The notes under the pieces were generated by a model. That model saw only the letters and a list, made by a program, of their open reading frames with translations. It did no database searches and was not told where the DNA came from. The translations under genes and the position numbers were made by a program. From Diploptera punctata (Eukaryota; Arthropoda; Insecta; Blattodea; Blaberidae), in NCBI GenBank assembly GCA_030220185.1, contig JASPKZ010001598.1, positions 1,942,501-2,006,500 on the forward strand: DNA of 64,000 nucleotides, read 5' to 3'. Below are positions 38,226-49,639 of this stretch, in pieces (position 1 is the first letter of the stretch; the number at the start of each line of letters is the position of its first letter).

Positions 38226-38461
38226 CTGAAATTAGACCTTATGGTCATATCATAATAAAATATTTAAATACTACATGAATACAGTAATTAACAATTAAAT
38301 AAAAATAGAACTAGAAATTTACTCCCCACTTTACAAAAAAAGTTTCCTATTTATATTTTGATTTTATTGATGTTTACCTTGTTGTGTTGCCATTAATTTT
38401 TTTATAAATGACATTTTAATCAAAACTAAAAAAAAATATGGTCACATATAAATATATTATA

Positions 38462-39520
38462 CATGGTGTCCACAAAGTCCTGCTATCAAAACAATGTAAC
38501 TTAGCTCGTAAACTACTATTTGAGATAGAGACATGCGGTTTTTTTGCAACGTATTCCATATCTCCCAAAGTTTTGTTTACATTAGTTGCATATTGTGATT
38601 TAAACGACAATGACAACACCACAGGAAAAGGCCCAATGTGTATGTTGATATGCTGAGTCTTCTTCTTTCCAAGTATTAGGCAAGGCCTGTTACAATCCTA
38701 TAGAAAATTTTCCCTCCAGCGTTTCATAGGACGGCCCAGAGATCTTTGTCCTCTTGGTATATAATTATAAACAGCTTTGGGGATACGATTTGAACTCATA
38801 CTTTCAAGATGGTGTTTCCAATTTAGTTGGTACTGTTTAATATATTCCAAAATTGGCATAGTCTTCAATTCTTTTATGCTGAGTCTGGTACCAGTAACTG
38901 TTCCGAAATTTCTGCTGGCAATATGGAAGAGATCCTCCATCCAAATCATCCATAATTAGATGGGCAGAGAAATTTATAGAGACTGGAGTGAACGATCAGG
39001 GTGTGAGCCAAGAAACTATCGACAATGTGCAACTTGCATTTAAACTCAGACCTCAAAAATCGGTTCTTCGTGCTTCACGGAACTGCATTTACCAAAATTA
39101 ACCATTCATAAAGTCCTCTATAAGCGGCTACAACTTCAGACTTATAAAGTGCAAATTATGGAAGCGTTGCTGCCGACTGACTTCCCTCGACGTGCTGAAT
39201 TTCCTGATTCCATGCTGAACGCAATCGATGAAGACAATGAGTACCTGCAGAGGGTGATGTTCTCTGACGAAGCGACTTTCTTTGTTCTGGACATGTTAAC
39301 CTGCCATAACGTTCAGATATGAGGGTACACAACTTGCCATCTACACATTGGGCCTTTTCATGTGGTGTCGTCAATGTCGTTTAAATCACAATCTTAAACA
39401 CATGTAAACAAAACTTTAGGAGACAAAGAATATGTTGCAAAACACTGCATGTCTCTATCTCAAATAGATTAAGAGCTAAGTTATACATTTTTTTGGTAGC
39501 AGGACTCTGTGGACACCTTG
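38462..39520 (+). mobile_element. Tc1/mariner-type relic (DUF4817 class) with RTE insertion
   Basis: TA flanks inverted ends CATGGTGTCCACAAAGTCC and GACTCTGTGGACACCTTG. The inner sequence near both ends encodes TPHEKAQCVDGKL-type N-termini (minus near 39370; mirror on plus near 38610), so it is partly palindromic. Between 38655 and 38965 an RTE 3' fragment (minus) is inserted. On plus 38990-39310 transposase remains include MFSDEATFFVL, the first catalytic Asp region. Confidence 0.7.
38698..38949 (-). pseudogene. RTE-like ORF tail inside the DNA transposon relic
   Basis: The peptide IKELKTMPILEYIKQYQLNW, KHHLESMSSNRIPKAVYNY and GQRSLGRPMKRWREN is the usual C-terminal module. The 3' side has CTTGGAAAGAAGAAG, linking it to the (GAA)n-tailed RTE family also seen at 35600 and 40205. 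Confidence 0.65.
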
Positions 39521-39540
39521 TATAATGAAAATGGACAGTT

Positions 39541-39735
39541 AATGACAAATGAGGGATATTTTGAAGATGTGGCTGAATTCAAACACAGACTCAACTCTGG
39601 AAACGCATACTATTATTCATTATAGTAACTCTTACCATCCCAACTTCTCTCAAAAAAGTAAAAAAAAAAGTAAAACGCAGTTATATTATAGGGATGCGAA
39701 GCATGGTTCCTACTTTAAGGGAGGAGCACTAATAG
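39541..39735 (+). pseudogene. RTE/jockey-like RT fragment
   Basis: Across frames: YFEDVAEFKHRLNSGNAYY, then YYRDAKHGSYFKGGALIV. It resembles the F.DV.EFKYLG..RLNSGNACY and YGCE.W.LTLREEH blocks common in arthropod RT ORFs, with internal deletions. Confidence 0.5.
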
Positions 39736-39869
39736 TTAGGACGAAACCAAATTCTAGATTAGAACTACCAACCGAACTTTAACTGAAAAGCAGTTGCTGT
39801 ATAAAGAACAAGAAAGAATAAGAGAGTACATGAAGGGTAAAGTGTACGAAGATTTGCATAAACATAAAA

Positions 39870-40200
39870 CTTTGGTTAAATTATATTTGAAGAGAAAAAT
39901 TATATGCTCAGACTGTGGTTTGAACCCAGGACCTTTTGCACTCTAGGCAAATGCTCTACCAACTGAGTTATCTGAGAAACTCCAATCTAATCGCAAATTT
40001 TTCTCCTATATATGCTATTAATTCCCATGCACCAAATGCTATGAAGTCTATGCTTCTATCTTGCAAATGGTGGCTTCTTTATTAAGACCTTTAATTGGGA
40101 ATTTTACATTACATTATAAAGCCAGTACGGATTCTTTCAATGTTTTATTATTCTTTTCATACATTTCAATGACGGATAAATTATATTTCAATATAATTTA
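39870..40200 (-). repeat. SINE1-like tRNA-related repeat, variant
   Basis: The tRNA-like part (39908-39980, minus) has AACTCAGTTGGTAGAGCATT and GGGTTCAAACCACAG. Leader as in 28800-28920, with mirror AGAGAAAAATT/AAATTTTTCTC around the tRNA-like part. Confidence 0.6.
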
Positions 40201-40204
40201 AATA

Positions 40205-40740
40205 AAATTTATCTTCTTTTTCTTCTTCCGTCCAAGTATTAGGCCAAGGCCTGTTACGATCCTATAGAAAATTTTCCCTCCAGCATTTCATAGGACGGCC
40301 CAGAGATCTTCGTCCTCTTGGTATATAATTATAACAGCTTTGGGGATCTGATTTGAACTCATTCTTTCAAGATGGTGTTTCCAATTTAGTTGGTACTGTT
40401 TAATATATATTTAATTAATGTTTAATATATTTCAAAATTGGCGTAGTTTTCAATTCTTTTAAGATACCAGTGTTCCTTTTCCGATCCCATCTGGTGTAAC
40501 CTGCTGTTCTGCGCATGAATCTCATTTCACAAGCCGTTATTCTGCTTTCATGTTGTCTTTTTAGTGTCCATGCTTCACTACCATAGGTCAACACTGGTCT
40601 AGCCAAAGTGTTATATAATGTTTTTTTTTGTACAAGGGATAGTTTCATAACTTGTTTAATAATTCCCAAACTTTTATTATAACTAGTAATTTTTTTCAGG
40701 GATATCCTTTTCATCTCAGATAGAGAGATAATATCCAAGA
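40205..40740 (-). pseudogene. RTE-like ORF, C-terminal part, (GAA)n-tailed family
   Basis: ISLKKITSYNKSLGIIKQVM, LYNTLARPVLTYGSEAWTLK (thumb) and ITACEMRFMRRTAGYTRWDR, then LKTTPILKYIKH and, after a break, a GRP-type end near 40290. 3' end at 40205-40230 is CTT-rich on plus, i.e. (GAA)n on minus. Confidence 0.7.
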
Positions 40741-42295
40741 TATTTAAATTGATTAGATCTCTTTAAAGTTTTATTCTGGAGACAGATTTTACTTTGTATG
40801 GGGTCCTTCCCATGAAATGCCATAATTTTAGCTTTGTTAATTGATATTTCCATATTAAATTTGGCGCCTATTTTTTTGTCAATTATAAATTGATCATTGC
40901 AAATAATTTTCAGAAAGTGCCAAAAGAGCTAAATCGTCTGCAAAAAGAATAGCATCGAGTTGGAGGTTCTATTGATGGGTATATATCCTCGTTATGTTTT
41001 CCTCCATTTGTTTATTAATCTATTCATATATATAATGAAAAGCACCAGTGAAAGTCCACATCCCTGTCTTACTCCAGTGTTGATCTTTTTCCAAGATAGT
41101 TTGCCTTCCTGTTTAACAGAGATGTCATTATCTTTATAGATGTTAATTAGTAATATATTGTTGTGGAATGTTATCATCAGCTAAAATTTGTAATAATACA
41201 TTTCTGTCTACTTTGTCAGAAGCCTTCATGAAGTCAACAAAGATGTTATGAGTTTCTATACTGAATTCCTTGTGCTTTTCTAGTAGTAGTTTTAGAGTGA
41301 AGAATCCATCTATACAAGATCTGTCCTTTCTGAATCCATTTTGCTCTTCTCAAATTATATTTTCATAATTTTTTTCAATTTACTCTTAACTATATTAGCA
41401 TAAATTTTATATCCAGAGTTCAAGAAGCTAATTCCATGATAGTTATCTTGGATTTGGCGACTTTCTTTTTTTTTTTTTTTGAAGATTGGTATTACAATGG
41501 ATTTGTTCCAGCTTTTTATTGGGAATCTAGGGATGAAACAACTTGGGTTAACAATTCTGTACGGCACTACCAAAAACAATGTTATGGGAGGAGAAAATAT
41601 TATGAATATTTGAGAAAGAAGTTCTTAGAAACAGTTTTGGACCAAAGAGGGACGAACAGCTAGGTGAATGGAGAATACTACAAAGTGAGCTTCGTGTTGC
41701 TTCTTTATCGGAAACCGTACATAATAAAAATAATTACGTCCCTCCCGGAGGACTTGCTCCTTGGATTTTTTCATCCTAAAAAATCAATCTTAAAAAAAAA
41801 AAAAAAAGGAAGTCGCCAAATCCAAGATAACTATCATGGAATTAGCTTGTTGAACTCTGGATATAAAATTTATGCTAATATATAGTTAAGAATAAATTGA
41901 AAAAAAAATATGAAAATATAATTTGAGAAGAGCAGAATGGATTCAGAAAGGACAGATCTTGTAATAGATGGATACTTCAGTCTAAAACTACTACTAGAAA
42001 AGCACAAGGAATTCAGTACAGAAACTCGTAACACCTTTGTTGACTTCATGAAGGCTTTTGACAAAGTAGGCAGAAATATATTATTACAAATTTTAGCTGA
42101 TGATAACATTCCACAACAATATATTACTAATATCTTCAACATCTATAAAGATAATGAAATCTCTGTTAAACAAGAAGGCAAACTATCTTGGAAAAAGATC
42201 AACACTGGAGTAAGACAGGGATGTGGACTTTCACTGGTGCTTTTCATTATATATATGAATAGATTAATAAACGAATGGAGGAAAACATAACAAGA
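40740..42295. repeat. Inverted duplication of an RTE-like RT segment
   Basis: The minus arm (about 41460 to 40990) and the plus arm (about 41815 to 42290) encode the same RT stretch: DNYHGISFLNSGYKIYANIV, KINTGVRQGCGLSLVLFIIY, MNRLIN(K/E)WRKT. The plus arm also retains NTFVDFMKAFDKVGRN (RT motif 3, catalytic Asp region), the minus arm a decayed version. The spacer 41470-41815 holds fragments of SINE5. Neither arm has an open complete RT. Confidence 0.75.
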
Positions 42296-42495
42296 AAAGA
42301 TTATGCATATCTGAGAAAGAAGTTCTTAGAAACAGTTTTGGATCAAAGAGAGATGAACAGCTAGGTGAATGGAGAATACTACATAAGTGAGGCTTCGTGT
42401 TGCTTCTTCATCAGAAACCATACATAATAAGAATAATTATGTCCCTCCCAGAGGACTTGCTCCTTGGATTTTTTCATCCTAAAAAAATCAATCAA
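41610..42495. repeat. Direct repeat of about 180 bp around the plus arm
   Basis: AAGAAGTTCTTAGAAACAGT starts at about 41619 and about 42316; each is followed by GGTGAATGGAGAATACTAC, a SINE5 piece and TTTTTTCATCCTAAAAAATC. About 85-90 per cent alike by eye. So the inverted duplication is accompanied by a direct one. Confidence 0.65.
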
Positions 42496-42599
42496 CTTCA
42501 GCCGGGTTTGAATCCGCGACCCTCGGGACCAGTGTCAAGAAGCATAACTACTAGTCCACCATGGCTGATATTTTATACAACACTCTTTAACACTTCATA

Positions 42600-45500
42600 T
42601 AATTAGTGCTGTCATAATTACATCTGGGCATGAAAGGGCTAACAATTTTTGCTTAGAGGCTTCTTTTCTCAGGTTCAAAGTTATTTAATGTGCTGTAAAT
42701 CTACGACTTTACATTTAGCCTAAGTTTCAAGATAGGTTAGTTTTAAACTTAAAAAAATTAATAAAAATAACTCATTCTAACCCTGAACTATTTAGTGATT
42801 TCTTAAACTAAACCAAAATTTGTCACAGGATCCTATTTTTCAATATAAATATGAGGACAGAATGAATAATCATTTGGGCTATTCTATGCGAAATGCCAGT
42901 CTATGAATCTTGCTATGGACCATCAATTATTAACTATATTATTGATTGTTAATGATTCTTATCAGATAACATTTGTGCTAGCACCTTATTGCATGTTTAT
43001 TCATGTTTCGCAGATAGTCCACTTTAACTTACCCGATATATTTTCAAAGTCCTATAGAACAACAGTGCGCAAACGCCAGAGTTTATAGAGCCAGCGATAA
43101 TCCACCATCGAACCACTTTTTTTTTTGTTTTATGTATTTAGACACATTTAAAATGTAACGAACCTAAAATCTAACTAACTCACACTTAACCTAATTCAAT
43201 TACTCCCATGAAATGCCCTTTTTTTTACTCCTTAATAATCGTAACCATCTATAATCCACTGGTTCCAACTATATAATAAACTCTCTGGAGAAAACAGCAA
43301 GTCACCATCACAATATGTGTATATGAATAAATACTTAAAAATTCTAAAATCAAGTTATAAAAATAGTTTTAAATATTTTAAAATGGGAAAAACTGCACTT
43401 AAACAAGCGTGAAATATTTTCAAAGTCCTGTAGAGCAGCAGTGCGCATGCACCAGAGTTTATAGAGCAAGCGATAACCCACAATCGAACCACATATCGAT
43501 TACCATCCATCGCTATGAAATTTAAATGACCAATATTTGCAATAAATCCCCAAATCTATGTTAAAAAAATATACTAATAATATTAAAATTACTAAACGTT
43601 TATTAAAAATGGGTGTACACTTACTTATCACTCCCTAACACTGATCCAAACAGCAATAACCCAAAACAGCGATAAAAAATCATAGACTAAGTAATATACT
43701 CTGTGGAGAAAATAGCAGTTAGCATCACAATATTGTCTAACAGTGTCATAATAATGTGATTTGCATATTTAAATAAATACTTCATAATTGTCTAATAATG
43801 TTATAAAAATTGTTTGAAAAAATTTAAAACATTAAATAATGTTAGTAAATACAGAAGATGAGCTATAGTTTACAACAATATAACTGAAAAATCAAGCGTT
43901 AGTAGAAGTGCAGTTGAGCCTTTTTCTTGTTTTGTGTATTTAGACACATTTAAAATATAATGAACCTAAAAGCTAACTAACTCACACTTAACCTAATTCA
44001 ATTACTCTAACCTAGGATGGATCCCATGAAACGCCCTTTTTTTTTACTCCTTAATAATCTCAACCATCGATAACCCACTGGTTTCAACTATATAATATAC
44101 TCTCTGGAGAAAATAGCAAGTCACCATCACAATATGTGTATTTGAATAAATACTTAAAAATTTTAAAATCAAGTTATAAAAATTGTTTTAAATATTTAAA
44201 AATGTTACTAAATACAGAAGAAAAGTTATAATTCACAACAATAAACTGAAAAATCAAGGGTAAGTGTTTGTATACTTGAGCCCATATAGACATTTGTCAA
44301 CATGTTTATTCAAGTTAAGTAGATTAGATTAGGAAATTAAGTTAGACTAGGCAACTTTCAGTTTTTGTTACCATGTTTTTCATAAGTTGGCTATTCTGTT
44401 TTAGCCATGACTAACAGATGTCTCCCATTGCTAATGTGGCATATTTAGATTATTTATACATCAAATTCTCATTGAATTTTCAGATAAAAAAAATCACATA
44501 AAAATATTTCTCAGGTAATTATTCATATAGCCTACTGCTACAAAAACTTTTGCATTTTCTGGTATTTTATTTGAATATATGTATACAGGCATGTCACATA
44601 GAATTCCCGGCTCAACTTTAGATTACCTTCCACTTGATTTTCCATATTATATTCTTGTAATAATGTTTCTCTTTGTACTATTTTAAATGCTTTGCAATGA
44701 TACTTGTAACCTTTTTACAATTATTAAATATTTATCCACGTACACAATGATTTCTTTGAAGTTCTGCAGAATTGTGCAAATGTGCAAATGCGCAAACGCT
44801 TAAAGAAACTTCTGCTATATGACGAAGATATCTGTGAAATCAGAATGACCAACATTCAAAAATATATTTTAAGAAATGGATGTTCACTCCATTTTAAGTT
44901 CTGATGGGTCAAGTTTGAGTACATCAGATTAGTGTACAAATCATTAAATAATATGTATATAATTTATTTTGTTAGGTTAGGAAGGGGGAAGTTTGTGTAC
45001 ATCCATTTCTAATAAACATTTGGGAATTTATGCAAAGATTGGTCATATCGATTTAATAGCTAGGTGGTTGCATCTAGCAACAACTCTATAAACTTTTGCG
45101 CATGCACACTGTTATTCTGTAGGACATAAAAAATTTATGGGAAGGTAAAGAGAAGTTTTTCCAGAAAAAGTCCATTAATGGGCGCATATGAATTCTTCCA
45201 AGTTCCACGGAATCGCGAGTTGCTGTAATGGTTAATGTAGCTTTCGGTAGATGGCTCTGCAGTCGGCGTTACCAACTTTGGGAATAAATTCCCAAATGCT
45301 AAAAAAAATGGATGTAAACTAACTTGCCATTTCCTAACCTAAGAAAACAATTTACATGCATATTATTTATTCCCAAATGCTTAAAAAAAAAAATGGACGT
45401 AAACCAACTTCCCATTTCCTAACCTAACAAAACAATTTACATGCATATTATTCAATAAACTATAAACTAATTTTACGTACACTAACACTAAATAGGGTTT

Positions 45501-45790
45501 GAAATTATTTTCAAATGTTGGTAACTCCAATTTGAGAGCCACCTAGCGGATGTTACACGAAGCATTTCCGCATCTCTAGAACCCGATGCACAATATTTGC
45601 ATAATTTATAAATATTTAAAAACCGTAAGAAATATTTATAAAATGGTTCCAAAATGTTTAAAATAGTATGAAATGTTATAAATGGTTAAAAAGTGTTTAG
45701 TGCATTAGTGATATAAGAATGTAAGTGTAAAATAGTGTGCACCCATTAATGGACCACAGTCGTTTTTCCACATCCCCTGTATTTGTATTC
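42600..45790. repeat. Intron 1: AT-rich region with diverged repeated blocks
   Basis: A block with GACACATTTAAAAT, TCACACTTAACCTAATTCAA, CTCTGGAGAAAA and AAATCAAGTTATAAAAAT occurs at 43125-43390 and 43930-44215, partly also at 43690-43850. GCGCA..CGCCAGAGTTTATAGAGC occurs at 43066 and 43446. A separate 68-base tandem (CCATTTCCTAACCTAA..CATGCATATTATT) lies at 45300-45450. No coding or tRNA-like signal. Confidence 0.55.
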
Positions 45791-45797
45791 TTTTTAC

Positions 45798-47503
45798 CTG
45801 TGAAATGTCTGACCATGCTGCACAAGTTGAATTGGGTTTTCACTTGAACCAAGTGGTTTTGTTGAATTGAAATTAGGTACCGGCATCCGAGTAAGAGCTT
45901 GTGATACCATGTTGCTGACTTCTGGAGTTGCCGTTGTTGGAACTTTATTTGCCGATGATGGGTTGATAGAAACTATTTTCGGTGTTGCTGTAGCATTTCC
46001 TGTGGATCCAACAATCCTCCCGGATGTTGTAGGAAGAACACTCGTAAACTTATTGGTATTACTGGTTAACATACGATTTGCAGTGCTGCCAGCCACTACT
46101 CTGATCATACCACCATTCGTAGATGTAGCTGAAGTTGGTAACACACTCGATGATGACATCATATTGATATTTGAACTTCCTGAATAAACTGAGTTAGTCG
46201 AAGGTAAAGCTGTAGTAGAACTCACTGATGAAAGTGTCGTGGCTGTTTTAAGTGTTGTGGAGACATTGTTTGAATTAATAAGTGATTGATGGCGACTGGA
46301 AGGAACAAACGAAGTGGGTATCCTCCCCAATTGTGTTGTATTGTATTTGGTGGTCGCTGAAGAACTTGTACTAGTATTACTCCCTGGAAAAATGACATAG
46401 GATACTTTAGTCTGTTTTTCTTGAGAAATATTAGCACCACTTGTCCGAGAACAATGAAAATTATTGAGAGATAATGTTTCCTGTAAAGATGAATTTGTAA
46501 CTGAATTTGAAACAGACGATGATGGTAAATTAAGCACTTGCTGAACAGGGGAACTAGACACTGGTAATGATACAGACTGCTGCACTGATGATATTCCTGG
46601 TAAGGATGATGGTTGCTGTACTGACGATACTGTTATTGGTACAGACTGGATGGATGATAATGAAGTATTTGTTGAGGCACTATAACTAACTGATGACAAT
46701 GAAGAACCAGCAAAACTTGTAACATTATTTAAAGTTGCTCTCATGTTTGTTTGATGAAGTGATACTGGATTATGTGCACTTTTTAAATCATTGTCCATAC
46801 CTGTAAACTGTCTGTTTTCAAGAAGATTATCTTCATCTTCATTAATTTTAACAGCATATGTTACCTGTCCGCTCATATACTGTGGAATCAGCGTAACTGG
46901 ATGATTTGTATCATTAATTAGGGTGCTCATCGAAGATGATAGCACTCCCAAATCTTCGTTCACGGTTTCCATTTCACATTCATTATTGTTATCGATACCT
47001 CTGTCACTTTGTACCATACTAGAACAAGGATTATTCCCATCCAATTCATTTTCAAACATAACCTCATTTGGAATAGGTTTTGCATCTTCTGAATATACCA
47101 ATTGTGAATTATGATCATCATTTATGTACAAATTACTATTTGCTGTATGTTCTGATAAATCTGACTGAATTGGTTTATCATCACTATCCATAGAAAAATG
47201 CAGACCTAATGCTTCTGCCTGTTCCACTGTCAAATGAATTGTATGAGTTTCACCTTGATCCCCTTGAAATATAGCTACTAAATTGTCATTATTATCTTCT
47301 GACTCAGGAATTGGTGCACTGTATTCTTCGCTTGGATCCTCAACCGGATCTTCTGCTGTTGTAGACACTTCTTGCAGTGCCTGTTGCAATAAATCTGCGT
47401 TTATTTCGTTTATTGAATTGTCTCCTGCATCTCCTTGCAAAATAATGGTTTGTCCATTTACGAGAAGTACTCGTGTTTGTTGAGAATTTTGGTCGTCTGC
47501 CAT
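45798..47503 (-). CDS. ZNF839-like gene, exon 1 (first coding exon)
   Basis: The start ATG at 47503 has a good context (AACAATGG). The frame runs 568 codons plus two bases to the donor CACAG|GTAAAAAG. The N-terminus MADDQNSQQTRVLLVNGQTI is acidic (EDPVEDPSEEY). The middle is very rich in Ser, Thr, Val and Asn with SSVQQ..LPG repeats. The end SSENPIQLVQHGQTFH begins the conserved block completed by exon 2. I predict a nuclear protein related to vertebrate ZNF839; its molecular role is not established to my knowledge. Untranslated exons upstream are possible but not visible. Confidence 0.85.
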
Positions 47504-47760
47504 TGTTTATTAAAATATAATTCATTGCAATAACACAAACAGATTATAATGCTCAGTTACTTCTTAACATATTTAGAAATTAGTATTATTTTATCTAACC
47601 TTAGAAGAATTTCTATTATTATTTCTACTTAACCATTCTCCAACAACAAACTTGCAAACTACTTCCATTTTCTACAGAACTTACAACACAGAATACGATA
47701 CATTTGATCGATTGTCTCTCTTTTCTACAATCGATGATAATAATCGATCAAATAGAATAT
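47504..47760 (-). promoter_or_regulatory. Putative 5' UTR/promoter region of the ZNF839-like gene
   Basis: It contains three ATCGAT boxes (47707, 47730, 47743) inside a perfect 12-bp inverted repeat (ATTTGATCGATT at 47702 and AATCGATCAAAT at 47742), with an inner GATTGT/ACAATC pair. ATCGAT resembles the core of the insect DRE promoter element. No TATA box assigned; the transcription start is unknown. Confidence 0.3.
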
Positions 47761-47904
47761 ATTGAAGTAAAGTTGACTGGGCCAACGTTGCTTGCTCAAA
47801 GCTACTTCAACGACATCTGGATTTCAACCGTGTATCACAATTCTCTATGCATGTACCTCTATGGCGTGTACTCCACAGATAAACCATTTTATCTATGCTG
47901 TGGG

Positions 47905-48182
47905 GCGCGCCGTAGTGTAGTGGTTAAGGCACAAGCCGGAGAGTCGAGGGTTCAAGTCCCGTTGGGGTCAGGATTTTTAACTGACCCAAACCCTCTGGCG
48001 GCACTATGGCCCTGGGGTCGACTCAGCCTCTAACGGAAATGTGTACCAGACGCTTGTTCTGGGGGTAAAGACGGCCGTCACGCAGGGCTGACATAAAGTG
48101 CCGATTGTCTAGAAAAAGTGGGAGCCTTAACCTCCTACTACCCCAAGGGCCTCCGGGCCTGTTGTGGGATCACTTTACTTTT
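47905..48182 (+). repeat. tRNA-related repeat SINE3
   Basis: CCGTAGTGTAGTGGTTAAGG, box B GGTTCAAGTCCCGTTGG, then GACCCAAACCCTCTGGCGGC and CTACCCCAAGGGCCTCCGGG. Sense copy of 20437-20745, nearly full length. Confidence 0.75.
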
Positions 48183-48700
48183 ATCTATGCTGTACTCTGT
48201 GTACTATTACAGCAGAGTTAAAACAATGGTTACAACATCCAAATAATTAAGAGCTATGGTTTTTAAAAATTTCAATCAATTTGTCCTTTATATCTGTACT
48301 TCAATCATGATTAATAATATACGGGTATTCTTTAATTATTTACTGTTTATAAATTTTAAATAATTTTGTATAATCCCTCCTATAAAAATTAAAAAAGATT
48401 ATATTTTTAAACTTAAATTATAAGTTAAAACATATACTTATGTTGACTGCATGGAGGCCACCTTTTCATATCAGCATTTAATATGATAACTTGATAACCC
48501 TCTCCAAAGGCAAATGTACTTTGATGTAGTTAAGGATCATGTGTGGTCATGTAATTCTTAGAGTTATGTCACCTGTAGCTTAGTAACTGGTACAGCCTAC
48601 CATGCCAGACAAGTCAAAATGATGACCAGACAAAAAAGAATGCCCTTTGGGTCAGGGGTTGGGCATGAGGTTCACCACCTCACACCATAAAAATAAACAT
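48183..48700. other. Upstream intergenic sequence, nothing firm
   Basis: AT-rich. A weak tRNA-like relic near 48575-48660 (CTTAGTAACTGGTACAGCC). Confidence 0.3.
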
Positions 48701-48704
48701 TTAT

Positions 48705-48895
48705 TAAGAGAAATATGTTTGATTCATATTCACCTTACCTCGTAAATTGTTGTTTTTTGTAAGATGCATTTCGAAGCTTCTCTATGCTTCATCATTGATC
48801 GAACACGTCATACAAAAAACAATTTATGAGGTAAGATAATACAGATCAAACTTATTTATTAGGAGAACCTCATAATGTTACTTCCTAATATATTT
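48705..48895 (-). mobile_element. Small fold-back PLE-like element, family 13
   Basis: The arms AGTTTGATCTGTATTATCTTACC (mirror at 48825-48855) and CCTTACCTCGTAAATTGTTG. Right side carries CCTCATAATGTTACTTCC. The ribozyme region on minus is decayed: ATGATGA, AGC..GCT, GAAAT. Confidence 0.6.
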
Positions 48896-49430
48896 TCATA
48901 ATTTATTAAGATATCCAACATACTGCATTGAAATTCCAGATCTTCTGCTAACGACTGGCAAGGTTTCATGGAATAAGTTGGTGGGAAAAAGATGTTTTAC
49001 AGGGAAGAATGGAGGATAAAGTTCACCCTCAGATGTGATGCCTTAAAAAAGACAAAATGTGTATCAGTTTCTAGAAGGACTGGCCTCTTGAGGTTTTGAT
49101 TTGAGAAATAAAACATGAACTACCAGCTACTGGTAATAGTTTACTTGAGCTTTATTGTTTGGATCATTTGGGACTCATAATGAGGTGTCCCAGATTCAAA
49201 TCCAAAGGTGACCAATCTGACAGGATTTTTAGTTTTTCTCAGTTATAAAGCTAGGTTAAATAGCACTACCATGAATCATATAATAATTTGTACAAATTAA
49301 AATTAGCAAATCTGTAAACAAAAAGCTATCTCTGTTATATATTAAAATATCATACATATACAATATGATCTAAGATCAGTGCTATCATATGCTTTGGGGC
49401 TTAGTTCCTGAACAATAAAATATCATTGTA
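48896..49430. other. Intergenic; RTE-tail-like relic and unassigned sequence
   Basis: GGAAGAATGGAGGATAAAGTTC and CTTCTAGAAGG..-type sequence (49005-49085) is weakly reminiscent of an RTE end. No gene. Confidence 0.3.
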
Positions 49431-49434
49431 TTCA

Positions 49435-49639
49435 AATGGTAAAGAGAAAAATTTATGCCTGAACCAGGAATCGAACCCCGAACCTTCAGCTTTCTGTGCT
49501 GATGCTCTTAACCATTGAGCTAATTCAGGCTTCCTTCCCATCCAAGCATAAAGCCTTCCTTTACCTTACTCTCATGGTCCCACATTCAAATGCAATGAAT
49601 CATCATTCACAAATACACAATGAATAGCTTCTACATTAA
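49435..49639 (-). repeat. SINE2 tRNA-related repeat, split by a piggyBac-like element
   Basis: The tRNA-like part (49457-49530, minus) has TAGCTCAATGGTTAAGAGC (one extra base) and GGGTTCGATTCCTGG. The leader runs to ATTCATTGTGTATTTG and is cut at a TTAA by the element at 49640-50963. Confidence 0.7.

Noticed and set aside
46222..46440. ORFs on other frames within exon 1
   Set aside because: Overlap the 568-codon first coding exon and lack any supporting feature.
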